Shown here: piece after piece, positions 43,930 to 53,030 of the stretch | Position numbering within the stretch: the stretch's first letter is position 1 | Layout of the letters: every line of letters starts with the position of its first letter | DNA from: an uncultured Steroidobacter sp. | GTDB lineage: Bacteria; Pseudomonadota; Gammaproteobacteria; Steroidobacterales; Steroidobacteraceae | Direction of reading: 5' to 3' | Length of the DNA stretch: 64,000 nt | Assembly: GCF_937958065.1 (NCBI RefSeq) | Contig: NZ_CALFXI010000100.1 | Span: 1-64,000, forward strand | Translations under genes and position numbers: made by a program | The notes under the pieces: generated by a model | Told to the model about the DNA's origin: nothing | The model's database searches: none | The model's input: the letters and a program-made list of their open reading frames with translations, nothing else

Positions 43930-45345
43930 CTAGCCTCCGGTCGGTGGCACCAGGCCCATGGATTGATAAACATTCACCAGCCGGATGGATACATCCGCGG
44001 TGGCTTGCGCCGCATTCAGCTCGACTGCGTAAACGCTACGCTCGGCATCCAGCACTTCGAGCAGCGACAGCGCCCCGGCAGTGTACTGCCGACGAGCCAG
44101 TTGGGCAGCACGTCGCGCCGATTCGGCGGCTTGCGACAGCTCCTGCTGTCGAAGTTTACCCTGTGTGTACAGGACTAGTGCCGTCTGCGTTTCCTGGAGC
44201 GCCGTGCGTGCGGTCTGCTCGTACGTCAGATACGCCTGCTCCTGGACCGCGTCCGCGGCGTCGATGGCAGCGCGAATTCGCCCGAAATCGATCAAGGGCA
44301 GGAGCAGCCCGCCACCGACCGACCAGGTGCGTCGTCCGGTGTCGAGCAGGTTTTGGACACGGCTGTCCTGCACGCCCAACAGGCCGGCTAGGGTGATTCG
44401 TGGGTAACGCAAGGCCGCGGCAACGTTCCGTTGCTCCGCAGCCGCAATCAAGCGGCGTTCGGCCGCCCGTACGTCCGGCCGCCGCGAGATCACATCGGCA
44501 GGCGTCAGCAACACGCGCTCGGCATCGCTGTCCGGCAACGCGCCCGGGTCGCTGGTCGGCGCCGGCAGCAGCGAATTCAGCGCTTCTGGGGTCGACGCCG
44601 TCAACAGGATCAGGCGATAACGTGCCGCTTCGGCCAGCTCGCGCGATTGCGGAATCTGCGCTCGGGTCGTGCGCAGCGCCGAGACGGTACGTTCCAGATC
44701 GAGCCGGCTGGCCAGCCCTTCGTTGAAGCGCGCCTGGGTGATGCGAACCGTTTCCTCCTGTGCCTGTGCATTTCGCAGGGCGAGCTCGGCCTGGACCTGA
44801 TACAGGCGGAATTCGAGATAGTTGCGAATGACCTCCGCTATCAACGTCAGCCGCACGCCGTCGCGATCCGCCTGCACGGCCGCCACTTGCGCCTCGGCCG
44901 CGCGCGCTTCCGCCCGCAGTCGTCCGAACAAGTCCAATTCCCAACTCACATTGACGGCGGCGCTCGCATTTTCCAGCACGTTGCCAATCGAGTTGCCGGC
45001 GAAGCGGCGCCCGCGAGAGCGATCCCCGTCGATGGAGCCATCGACCTGTGGCGACAGGTTCGCCAGCGCCGCACGCCGCTGAGCGCGCACCTCGCGCACA
45101 CGCGCCTCCGCGACACGCAGATCGAGATTCCGATGTTGAGCAAGATCGACCAGCTGATCGATGATCGAATCGTCGAACGCCTTCCACCAGGTCAATGCCA
45201 CGTCGTCGGCCGCTGTCGTTGCGCGCTGCTCGTCGGCCCACGACGACTGGAAATCGTCAGGCAGCTGCTTCACCGGCGCGCTGCAAGCGGTCATGGCCGC
45301 CAGCCCGACAGCAGATGTCACTTGGAACAGAACGCGGCGACTCAT
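43930..45345 (-). CDS. Outer-membrane efflux lipoprotein (NodT/OprM type) of the RND pump
   Basis: A 471-residue TolC-like channel with a lipobox signal (GLAAMTAC, Cys21). Two efflux repeats are visible (WWKAFDDSIIDQLVDLAQHRNLDLRVAEARVREVRAQRRAALANLSP; RRPDVRAAERRLIAAAEQRNVAAALRYPRITLAG). The start overlaps the stop of the RND gene by ATGA. It completes the tripartite pump with the RND and adaptor genes upstream. Confidence 0.92.
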   Translation of the reverse strand: MSRRVLFQVTSAVGLAAMTACSAPVKQLPDDFQSSWADEQRATTAADDVALTWWKAFDDSIIDQLVDLAQHRNLDLRVAEARVREVRAQRRAALANLSPQVDGSIDGDRSRGRRFAGNSIGNVLENASAAVNVSWELDLFGRLRAEARAAEAQVAAVQADRDGVRLTLIAEVIRNYLEFRLYQVQAELALRNAQAQEETVRITQARFNEGLASRLDLERTVSALRTTRAQIPQSRELAEAARYRLILLTASTPEALNSLLPAPTSDPGALPDSDAERVLLTPADVISRRPDVRAAERRLIAAAEQRNVAAALRYPRITLAGLLGVQDSRVQNLLDTGRRTWSVGGGLLLPLIDFGRIRAAIDAADAVQEQAYLTYEQTARTALQETQTALVLYTQGKLRQQELSQAAESARRAAQLARRQYTAGALSLLEVLDAERSVYAVELNAAQATADVSIRLVNVYQSMGLVPPTGG

Positions 45346-48300
45346 CGCGCAGGCTCCGGCTGAGGAAGCAGCGCCGCCTCGGACCGCGCCTCGCGCTGTT
45401 TCCTATGGAACACCCTGTCGAGCGCCAGATAGATCACCGGGGTCGAGAACAGCGTCAGGATCTGGCTGATGACCAGGCCACCGAAGATCGCGACACCGAG
45501 CGGCTGACGCAGCTCCGAGCCCGTGCCGAAGCCGAGCATCAGCGGAATCGCGCCGAGCATGGCGGCCAGCGTCGTCATGATGATGGGACGGAAGCGCACC
45601 AGACAGGCTTCATGAATGGCCTCGAGCGGCGACAAGCCATGCTTGCGCTGACGCTCCAGCGCGAAGTCCACCATCAGGATGCCGTTCTTCTTCACGATAC
45701 CGATCAGCAGCACCACGCCGATCAGCGCCATGATGGAAAAGTCCGTCTGCGCCAGCCACAACGCCAGCACCGCACCGACGCCCGCCGATGGCAGCGTCGA
45801 GAGAATCGTCAGCGGATGCACGAAGCTTTCGTACAGCACGCCGAGGATGATGTAGACGGCGATCAACGCGCCCAGAATCAGCAGCGGCTGCGTGGCCAGC
45901 GACTTCTGGAATTCCTGAGCGGTGCCGCGGAAATTGCCAGTGATGGCGCTCGGCATGCCGATTTCGGCCTGGGTGCGCTCGATCAGCGTTACCGCCTCGC
46001 CGAGCGATACACCGGGCGCAAGATTGAAAGAGAGGGTGACCGACGGAAACATGCCATCGTGCGTGATCGTCAACGGTCCGGAGCCCGGCGGCTCCATGCG
46101 CGCGACCGAGGACAGCGGCACCATCTGGCCGGTCAATGGCGAGCGCAGATAGAAATGCTGCAGGCTGTCGGCGCGCCCGCGCTGACTCGGATCGATCTCC
46201 AGGATGACTTTGTATTGATTGGTCTCGGTCTGGTATTCGCTGATCTGTCGCTGGCCGAAGGCGTCATAGAGCACCTGATCGATATCGGCGGCGCGCAACC
46301 CGAAGCGCGCGGCGGCAGCACGATCTATGTTCAAGCGAGTGATCGCGGCGCCGAGTTGCAGATCATCCGAGACGTCGCGCAACTGGGGCGTGCTCTGCAA
46401 TTGCCCGGCGAGACGTCGCGCCCATTCGGCGAGCTCGCGACTTTCCGGCCCTTTCAGCACATACAAATATTGAGCACGACCGCCGCCCGCGCCGAGGTTG
46501 ATGTCCTGCGCGGTGCGCATGAACACTTGAATGCCGGGCACGCCCGACACCTGCGGACGAATCCGCTCGATGAATCCTTCCGAGGACACGTCGCGATCGC
46601 CCCGGTCCTTCATCACGATGAAGATGCGGCCGCTCGCCATGTTCGAATTGCCCATCCCGGCGCCGACCACATGCGCCACCGCCTGCACCGCCGGGTCCCG
46701 GGCGATGATGTTGGCCACCTCCTGCTGCTTGATCTTCATGTCCTCGAAGGACACGTCGTCGGCCCCTTTGGTGGTCGTGAAAATGAATGCCGTGTCCTGC
46801 AGCGGGAAGAAGCCTTTAGGAACGAAGATATAGCCGACGACGGCGAGTGCAACCGTCGCGCCAAAGCCGACCAGCATGGTGCGCTGGTGCGCCAGTGCCC
46901 ACTTCAAGCCGCGGTCGTATCTGGCGATCAGGCGCTGCGACAGATTGCCGCCCTCGTGATGTTTCATCGGCTTCATGAAGCGGGACGAGAGCATCGGCGC
47001 CAGCGTCAGCGACGCCACCACCGAGATCAGGATCGCGACCGTCATGGTGACCGCGAACTCGCGGAACAGACGGCCGACCACTCCGCCCATGAACAACAGC
47101 GGCACGAATGCCGCGATCAACGAGAAGCTGATGGACACGACCGTGAAGCCGATCTCCGCCGCTCCCTGGCGCGCCGCGTCCAGCATGGATTCGCCGGCCT
47201 CCAGATGTCGATGAATGTTTTCCACGACCACGATCGCATCGTCGACCACGAAACCGACCGCGACCACCAGCGCCACCAGGGTCAGATTGTTCAGGCTGAA
47301 GCCAAGCAGGTACATGGCTCCTATGGTCGTTATGAGCGCGACGCCGAGCACCGCTGCGACGATCGCCGTAGCCGATAGCTGTCGCAGGAACACGCCCATC
47401 ACGACGATCACCAGCAACACCGTCACGATCAGTGTGATTTCAACTTCGTGCAGCGACGCGCGAATGGTGCGCGTGCGATCGTTGATGACGTCGAGCTCGA
47501 CGCTGGCCGGCAGCAGCTCACGCAGATGAGGCAACGCTTCGCGAATGCGATCCGCGGTGGCAACGATGTTCGCGCCGGGCTGTCGCCGGATGATGAACAT
47601 GATGCCGGGCTTGCCGTTCTGCCAGGCCTGCACGTATTCGTTCTCGGCGCCGAACGTCACTTTGGCAACATCTCGCAGGAACACCGGCGCATTGCCCCGA
47701 TAGGCAACGATGAGGTTGTCGTAATCCTGCGGCGTGAAAATCTGATCGTTGGTTTGCAGCGTGGAGACACGGTCCGCCCCGAACAGCGCGCCTTTGGCCT
47801 GATTCACGCTCGCTTGCTGGATCGACTGGCGCAGATCGGCCAGCGTCAGGCCGAGTGCGGCGAGCTTTTCCGGCGCGGCTTGGATCCGCATCGCCGGCTT
47901 GCGCTGACCGTTGATGGGAATCTCGGCGACACCATCGATCTGACTGAGCTGACGCGCGATCACCGTCTCGGCGATATCGCTCAGCTCGGTGAGCGTCATG
48001 AGCTCGGACTGCATGCGCACCACCAGAATCGGACTGTCGTTCGGATTGACCTTGCGCCAGGTCGGCAGGTTGGGAAGATCCGAGGGCAGCCGGCCGGAGG
48101 CGGCATTGATGGCCGCCTGCACTTCCTGCGCAGCCACGTCGATGTCCTTGTTGAGCACGAACTGCAGCGTGATCTGGGTGCTGCCGAGCGAGCTGGTGGA
48201 AGTCATCTCGCTGATGCCGGGCACCGAGCTGAGCTGCACTTCCAGTGGAGTCGCCACGGCGGACGCCATCGTCTCCGGACTCGCGCCGGGCAGGTTCGCG

Positions 48301-48497
48301 CTGATCTGCATGGTCGGCAGCTCGGCTTCCGGCATGGGAGCGACCGGCAGCAAAGGAAATGCGACGATGCCCAACAGCACGATGCCGATGGTGAGCAGCG
48401 TGGTACCGATCGGATGTTTGATGAACCAATCGGACAGGCCGGGCCGCGTCAGATGAGTCTGCGCGCGACTGGCCGGCTCGGGCAGGTTGTCGTTCAT
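45342..48497 (-). CDS. RND multidrug efflux transporter (HAE1, MdtC/MuxC-like)
   Basis: A 1051-residue inner-membrane proton antiporter. Landmarks are FIKHPIGTTLLTIGIVLLG (TM1), the paired aspartates of TM4 in AVGFVVDDAIVVVENIHRHLEAG, GFTVVSISFSLIAAFVPLLFMGGVVGRLFREFAVTMTVAILISV, and the second half repeat with LIGIVKKNGILMVDFALE. The DD pair and overall sequence point to drug export (HAE1) rather than metal export, despite the metal-type two-component genes. It overlaps both neighbours by four bases. Confidence 0.95.
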   Translation of the reverse strand: MNDNLPEPASRAQTHLTRPGLSDWFIKHPIGTTLLTIGIVLLGIVAFPLLPVAPMPEAELPTMQISANLPGASPETMASAVATPLEVQLSSVPGISEMTSTSSLGSTQITLQFVLNKDIDVAAQEVQAAINAASGRLPSDLPNLPTWRKVNPNDSPILVVRMQSELMTLTELSDIAETVIARQLSQIDGVAEIPINGQRKPAMRIQAAPEKLAALGLTLADLRQSIQQASVNQAKGALFGADRVSTLQTNDQIFTPQDYDNLIVAYRGNAPVFLRDVAKVTFGAENEYVQAWQNGKPGIMFIIRRQPGANIVATADRIREALPHLRELLPASVELDVINDRTRTIRASLHEVEITLIVTVLLVIVVMGVFLRQLSATAIVAAVLGVALITTIGAMYLLGFSLNNLTLVALVVAVGFVVDDAIVVVENIHRHLEAGESMLDAARQGAAEIGFTVVSISFSLIAAFVPLLFMGGVVGRLFREFAVTMTVAILISVVASLTLAPMLSSRFMKPMKHHEGGNLSQRLIARYDRGLKWALAHQRTMLVGFGATVALAVVGYIFVPKGFFPLQDTAFIFTTTKGADDVSFEDMKIKQQEVANIIARDPAVQAVAHVVGAGMGNSNMASGRIFIVMKDRGDRDVSSEGFIERIRPQVSGVPGIQVFMRTAQDINLGAGGGRAQYLYVLKGPESRELAEWARRLAGQLQSTPQLRDVSDDLQLGAAITRLNIDRAAAARFGLRAADIDQVLYDAFGQRQISEYQTETNQYKVILEIDPSQRGRADSLQHFYLRSPLTGQMVPLSSVARMEPPGSGPLTITHDGMFPSVTLSFNLAPGVSLGEAVTLIERTQAEIGMPSAITGNFRGTAQEFQKSLATQPLLILGALIAVYIILGVLYESFVHPLTILSTLPSAGVGAVLALWLAQTDFSIMALIGVVLLIGIVKKNGILMVDFALERQRKHGLSPLEAIHEACLVRFRPIIMTTLAAMLGAIPLMLGFGTGSELRQPLGVAIFGGLVISQILTLFSTPVIYLALDRVFHRKQREARSEAALLPQPEPAR

Positions 48498-49684
48498 CGT
48501 CCCGCGCTCCCCTGCGGCCGTGGCGTGGGCGCCTCGGATACCAGCGCCGCGGGGTTCGGTCCACCGACCAGTTTCACCGGGGCATTCGGTGTCAGACGCG
48601 AATGGCCGTCGGTCACGATGCTGTCGCCTTGCGCGAGCCCCGCAGTGATGACGGTGATTTCATCATTGCTGTAGCCGACCTGCACCGGCACGACTTCAGC
48701 CTTGTCCGCTCGCACCCGAAACACGTACGGACCTTCCAGTCCCTGTCGCACCGTGCGAGTCGGCACGACCAGCGCGTCGCCGCTCACACCCGTCTGCAAA
48801 CGGACGGTCACGAACTGTCCGGGCCACAGCTTGCCTTCGCTATTCACGAACTCGGCGCGCAAGCGGATCGTGCCGGTGCTGGCGTCCACTTGATTGTCGA
48901 TGGTGGTGAGCTTGCCTTCGGCGAGCAGCACGCCGCCGTCGCGATCGTAGGCGCCCACGTGCGCAGTGCCGTTCGGCAGGCCCTGCACGCGGCTCAACAA
49001 TTCCTGCGGCAAGGTGAAGATGATGGAGATGGGATCGACCTGCGTGACCGTCACCAGGCCGGTGGCGTCGCCGCTCTGAACCAGATTGCCCGCATCGACC
49101 CGACGCAGACCGACGCGTCCGTTCACCGGCGAGGTGATCTTGGTGAACGACAATTGCACCTGCTGAGCCGCAATGGTCGCTTCGTTGGCCCGGATCGCCG
49201 CTTCGAGCTGCTCGACCAGCGCGATCTGCTGTTCGACGGTCTGGCGCGAGATTGCCTCTTCGGCGAGCAGATTGTCGTAACGCGACTTGTCCAGCCTGGC
49301 GGCTTTGAGCTGCGCTTCGTTGCGCGCCTTTTCCGCTTCGGCCTGCCGCAGGTTGGCGAGAATGGCGCGATCGTCGATGCGCGCCAGCAGCTGTCCGCGC
49401 TGCACTTGCTGACCTTCCTCGAACAGCACCTCTGTCACGATGCCGCTGACCTGCGGACGCAGAGTCACGTTGTGCAACGACTGCACCGTGCCGATGCCGG
49501 TCGCCACTTGCGGTACATCCTTCTGTTCGACGGCGACGACGGTCACCGGCACGGGCGGCGGCCCGTTCGGCGGCCCCGCGGCCAGCGAGCCGGACAACAG
49601 CCTCCAGGCGATCAGCACAACGACGGCGACGGACACGGTCGCGCCGAGCAGGGCGCCGCGGGATCGGGGGAATCGGGTGGACAT
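48494..49684 (-). CDS. RND periplasmic adaptor (MdtA-like membrane fusion protein)
   Basis: An adaptor of about 396 residues. An anchor helix (LLGATVSVAVVVLIAWRLL) precedes the typical VTVVAVEQKDVPQVATGIGTVQSLHNVTLRPQVSGIV, a coiled hairpin (about 95-180), and LSFTKITSPVNGRVGLRRVDAGNLVQSGD and later beta-barrel blocks. I chose the ATG before STRFPRSRG; the frame extends to an ATG at 49726. It is the first gene of the pump operon. The upstream region has three TGACCC/GGGTCA hexamers that may be regulator sites. Confidence 0.9.
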   Translation of the reverse strand: MSTRFPRSRGALLGATVSVAVVVLIAWRLLSGSLAAGPPNGPPPVPVTVVAVEQKDVPQVATGIGTVQSLHNVTLRPQVSGIVTEVLFEEGQQVQRGQLLARIDDRAILANLRQAEAEKARNEAQLKAARLDKSRYDNLLAEEAISRQTVEQQIALVEQLEAAIRANEATIAAQQVQLSFTKITSPVNGRVGLRRVDAGNLVQSGDATGLVTVTQVDPISIIFTLPQELLSRVQGLPNGTAHVGAYDRDGGVLLAEGKLTTIDNQVDASTGTIRLRAEFVNSEGKLWPGQFVTVRLQTGVSGDALVVPTRTVRQGLEGPYVFRVRADKAEVVPVQVGYSNDEITVITAGLAQGDSIVTDGHSRLTPNAPVKLVGGPNPAALVSEAPTPRPQGSAGR

Positions 49685-49750
49685 GGCGATGGGTAAGCAA
49701 GCCTCTAAGGAGGCCCTTCGCAACATAGCCCAGCGGCCGGCTCCGGAAGA

Positions 49751-49869
49751 TGACCCGCAGCTTACGCAGTTGTCAGGATCGCCGGCCGGCGGTGGGTCAG
49801 GAATTGCTGAACGGGCAACGAGTTACATCTCGTCGGACGGCAGCGCCCGCCGAAATGTCCCTGACCCGA
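49751..49869. promoter_or_regulatory. Repeated TGACCC hexamers and palindrome between the RND operon and hrpB
   Basis: TGACCC occurs near 49751 and 49864, and its complement GGGTCA near 49794. A perfect 12-bp palindrome CGCCGGCCGGCG lies at 49780-49791. In the divergent region of the pump operon these could bind the operon's own regulator. This is suggestive only, since GC-rich DNA makes such palindromes common. Confidence 0.3.
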
Positions 49870-49917
49870 TAAACGTACTGCCGGACGCCTCATCGACAAT
49901 TGCCCGATAATGGCGCC

Positions 49918-52461
49918 GTGAACCGTTCAGCCCCTCTCCCCATCGAAGCAGCGTTGCCCGACCTGCGGCGCGCTCTAGGCGATCACCGTAACGTGGTGTT
50001 GCAAGCCCCGCCCGGCGCGGGCAAGTCGACGGGCGTGCCGCTGGCGCTGCTGCCCGAGCCCTGGCGCAAAGACTTACGGATCGTGATGCTCGAGCCGCGA
50101 CGGCTGGCAGCGCGTGCCGTCGCCACTCGCATGGCGCAGACGCTGGGCGAACCGGTCGGCCGCACCGTCGGCTTTCGCACCCGGCTAGAAGCCAAGGTGA
50201 GCAAAGACACGCGCATCGAAGTCGTCACCGAAGGCATCCTGACCCGCTGGCTGCAACGCGACCCGACGCTGGAGGGCGTGGCGCTGGTGATCTTCGACGA
50301 GTTCCACGAGCGCAGCCTGAATGCCGATCTGGGCCTCGCGCTTTGTCTCGATGCTCAGGAAACGATCCGCGAGGATCTGCGCCTGTTGGTGATGTCCGCC
50401 ACGCTCGACGGCGCCGCAGTCGCGAAGCTGCTCGGCGATGCACCCATCGTCACAGCCGAAGGGCGAGCCTTTCCAGTCACGACGCACTATCGCGAACGGC
50501 TCGATGCGCGAAGCGCCCGTCCGCAGTACGAAGACATGGCTCAAATCGTTGCCCGCACCATCCTGCGTGCCATCGAGGATGAGCCCGGAGATGTTCTCGC
50601 TTTCCTTCCCGGTCAGGGAGAAATCCGGCGCGCACAGCGCTTCCTGGAAGAAACATCGCTGCCGCCGGGCGTCAGGGTGTTGCCGCTGTTTGGCGAGCTG
50701 TCTCCGCAAGAGCAGGACGCCGCCATCCAGCCCAGCCGCGGCGGCGAACGCAAGATCGTGCTGGCCACCAATATCGCCGAGACCAGTCTCACGATCGAAG
50801 GTGTGCGCATCGTCGTCGACAGCGGTCAGGAGCGCCGCTCGCGGTTCGATCCCGCCACTGGCATGAGTCGACTGGAGCTGGGCAGCATCTCACGCGCTTC
50901 TGCGGATCAGCGCCGCGGCCGCGCGGGCCGCATTCAAGCAGGCGTGTGCTTCCGACTGTGGAGCGAAGTCGAACATTCGGCGTTGCCGGCGCAGACCGCG
51001 CCAGAGATCGTCGGCGCCGATCTGGCGCCGCTGGCCTTGGAGCTGGCCAATTGGGGCATTGCCGACGCAGCCGCGCTGCGCTGGCTCGATCCGCCGCCCT
51101 CGGCCACGTTCGCGCAAGCTCGGGATCTGCTCCGTTCTCTCGATGCCATCAACGCCGAAGGTCGGGTGACCGAACATGGCCGCGCGCTGGCACGGATGGC
51201 AACACATCCCCGGCTTGCTCACATGATCGTGCGCGGCGCGGAGCTGGGACTGCAGACCACAGCTTTGCAAATCGCGGCCGTGCTCGGCGAGCGCGACCTG
51301 CTGCGCACTCAAGGCCAGAATAGAAACGTCGATCTGCGTTTCCGCGTCGAAGCGTTGCGTGGCGAGCGCAGCCTTCCCAACGGTGTTTCCATCGATCAAG
51401 GCGCGAAACAACGCGCGCTGCGCAGTATCGATTTGCTCGGACGCCAGCTCGATCAATCGCGCAACGAGAGTTCGCAGCTGGGCGACTATGATGTCGGCCG
51501 CTTGCTCGCGCTCGCCTACCCTGATCGCATCGCCCAGTCTCGCGGCGCCGGCGGACGATATTTGTTATCGAGCGGTCGCGGCGCACAGTTGCCGCCCGCA
51601 CAAAGTTTGTCGCAGGCGGAGTTTCTCGTCGTCGCCGATCTCGATGCCGGGGATCGCGAAGCGATGATCCGGCTCGCGGCACCCATCACTCGCGAGCTGC
51701 TCGAAGCCGACTTCGCGTCGCATATCGAGCATCGCGAGCGTTTCGAGTGGGATTCGCGCGAGCAGAGCGTGGTCGCACAGGATGAGCGTTGGCTCGGCGC
51801 TTTGAAATTATACGAACGTCGAATCGACAAGCCCGATCCCGGGCGCATTCTGGAAGCCATGCTGGCAGGCGTTCGCGAGCTCGGCCTCGCCGCTCTGCCG
51901 TGGACGAAGCCAGCTCGCGCGCTGCAGACCCGCCTGATCTTTGCGAAACGCTTCGATGAGCGCGCGCCCGCGCCGTGGCCCGATGTGAGCGATGCGGCAT
52001 TGATGGAACATCTCGATGAGTGGCTGGCACCGTGGCTAACGGACATGAGCCGTCGCGATCATCTGGCGCGCCTGGACCTGCACGCCATTCTCATGTCATT
52101 GCTGGACTGGAACGCGCAGCAGCGCCTGGAAATGTTCGCTCCCACGCACCTGCCGGTCCCCAGCGGCTCGCGCATTCCGATCGACTACAGCGAAGAGTCA
52201 CCGACCGTCGCGGTTCGGCTGCAGGAAGTGTTCGGCATGCAGGAAACACCGACGGTTGCGGAAGGCCGCGTGCCATTGACGCTCCAGCTGCTGTCGCCGG
52301 CGCACCGCCCGGTGCAGGTCACACGAGATCTGGTGAGCTTCTGGGCGCGCGGCTACCTGGATGTAAAGAAGGAGCTGAAAGGCCGGTACCCCAAGCATTA
52401 CTGGCCCGACGATCCCCTCACCGCCCAGGCCACCGCGCGCGCCAAGCCCCGGCCGCGCTGA
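49918..52461 (+). CDS. hrpB: ATP-dependent RNA helicase HrpB
   Basis: An 847-residue DEAH-type helicase. It has Walker A (QAPPGAGKSTGVPL), motif Ia (MLEPRRLAARAVATRMA), the DExH box as FDEFHERSLNADLGLAL, motif III (VMSATLDG), motif V (LATNIAETSLTIEGV) and motif VI (QRRGRAGRIQAGVCFRLW), then HrpB-specific C-terminal domains ending in PKHYWPDDPLTAQAT. The start is GTG (VNRSAPLPIEAALPDL); a TTG six codons upstream is possible. A degenerate partial copy of its last third lies just downstream. Confidence 0.95.
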   Translation: MNRSAPLPIEAALPDLRRALGDHRNVVLQAPPGAGKSTGVPLALLPEPWRKDLRIVMLEPRRLAARAVATRMAQTLGEPVGRTVGFRTRLEAKVSKDTRIEVVTEGILTRWLQRDPTLEGVALVIFDEFHERSLNADLGLALCLDAQETIREDLRLLVMSATLDGAAVAKLLGDAPIVTAEGRAFPVTTHYRERLDARSARPQYEDMAQIVARTILRAIEDEPGDVLAFLPGQGEIRRAQRFLEETSLPPGVRVLPLFGELSPQEQDAAIQPSRGGERKIVLATNIAETSLTIEGVRIVVDSGQERRSRFDPATGMSRLELGSISRASADQRRGRAGRIQAGVCFRLWSEVEHSALPAQTAPEIVGADLAPLALELANWGIADAAALRWLDPPPSATFAQARDLLRSLDAINAEGRVTEHGRALARMATHPRLAHMIVRGAELGLQTTALQIAAVLGERDLLRTQGQNRNVDLRFRVEALRGERSLPNGVSIDQGAKQRALRSIDLLGRQLDQSRNESSQLGDYDVGRLLALAYPDRIAQSRGAGGRYLLSSGRGAQLPPAQSLSQAEFLVVADLDAGDREAMIRLAAPITRELLEADFASHIEHRERFEWDSREQSVVAQDERWLGALKLYERRIDKPDPGRILEAMLAGVRELGLAALPWTKPARALQTRLIFAKRFDERAPAPWPDVSDAALMEHLDEWLAPWLTDMSRRDHLARLDLHAILMSLLDWNAQQRLEMFAPTHLPVPSGSRIPIDYSEESPTVAVRLQEVFGMQETPTVAEGRVPLTLQLLSPAHRPVQVTRDLVSFWARGYLDVKKELKGRYPKHYWPDDPLTAQATARAKPRPR

Positions 52462-52583
52462 GAAGTGCGCGGACGTCGGCGCCTTACCGAAACGCTGCCC
52501 CAATCAACGCCACGAACCGATACAACAGCAACTTATCCGCGTGATCCTGCGACGAGCCGGCCTGCTGAATGAACACGACGTTT

Positions 52584-52876
52584 TCGGCGCGCTGAATTAT
52601 ACGAACGTCGAATCGACAAATCCGATTCCGGGCGCATGCTGGAGGGCACGCCGGCTGGCGTTCGCGAGCTCGGGCTCGTCGCTCTGCCGTGGACGAAACC
52701 GACGCGCGCTGCAAACCCGCCCGATATCTGCGAAACGCTGCGATGAGCGTGCGCCGGCGCCGAGGCCTCATGTGAGCGATACGGATTGATGGAACATCTC
52801 GATGAGTCGCTGGCATGCAGGAAACACCGACGGTCCCGGAGGCCGCGTGCCATTGCGCTCCAGCTACTTTCGCCGT
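52584..52876 (+). pseudogene. Decayed partial duplicate of hrpB with internal deletion
   Basis: 52584-52815 aligns to hrpB 51793-52029 (shared runs such as TTATACGAACGTCGAATCGA, GGCGTTCGCGAGCTCGG, GCTCTGCCGTGGACGAA, TGATGGAACATCTCGATGAG). 52814-52876 aligns to hrpB 52236-52298 (CATGCAGGAAACACCGACGG, GGCCGCGTGCCATTG). The join skips about 208 bases of hrpB at the shared tetramer GGCA. Single-base gaps and substitutions break every frame. It is a dead remnant, more diverged in some parts than others. Confidence 0.85.
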
Positions 52877-52918
52877 ACCAGGCCGCCGAGGCGCCGCACG
52901 CCAGGCCGCAGCCGTGTG

Positions 52919-52987
52919 TTCGGGCATCCTGCCCAGCACCGGTCCTGCCCATCCATGCGCCCCCGGCATTCGGGCGTCCTGCCCATC
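52919..52987. repeat. REP-like repeat element
   Basis: TTCGGGCATCCTGCCCA (52919 onward) and TTCGGGCGTCCTGCCCA (52969 onward) are near-identical direct copies, each with a GGGC-AGGAY-GCCC hairpin on the other strand. Between them is GGTCCTGCCCATCCATGCGC. The part 52941-52984 matches 14560-14603 inside the alpha-E gene. Confidence 0.7.
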
Positions 52988-53030
52988 GCCGCATGCGGGT
53001 AGAATCGGCCCATTCCCCGAGGAGGCGCCC

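Larger units (their letters stand above)
52462..53030. other. Intergenic region after hrpB with duplicate and REP-like repeats
   Basis: This 569-base region holds the hrpB-derived remnant (52584-52876) and then REP-like sequence (52919-52987). Only the last 40 bases look like a normal leader, with GAGGAG before the ATG at 53031 and TAGAAT at 53000-53005 as a possible -10 box without a good -35. Open frames here read through these repeats and are not credible genes. Confidence 0.7.

Noticed and set aside
45195..47378. Rightward open frame of 727 codons
   Set aside because: It is antisense to the RND pump gene, with no recognisable domain and shadow-type composition.
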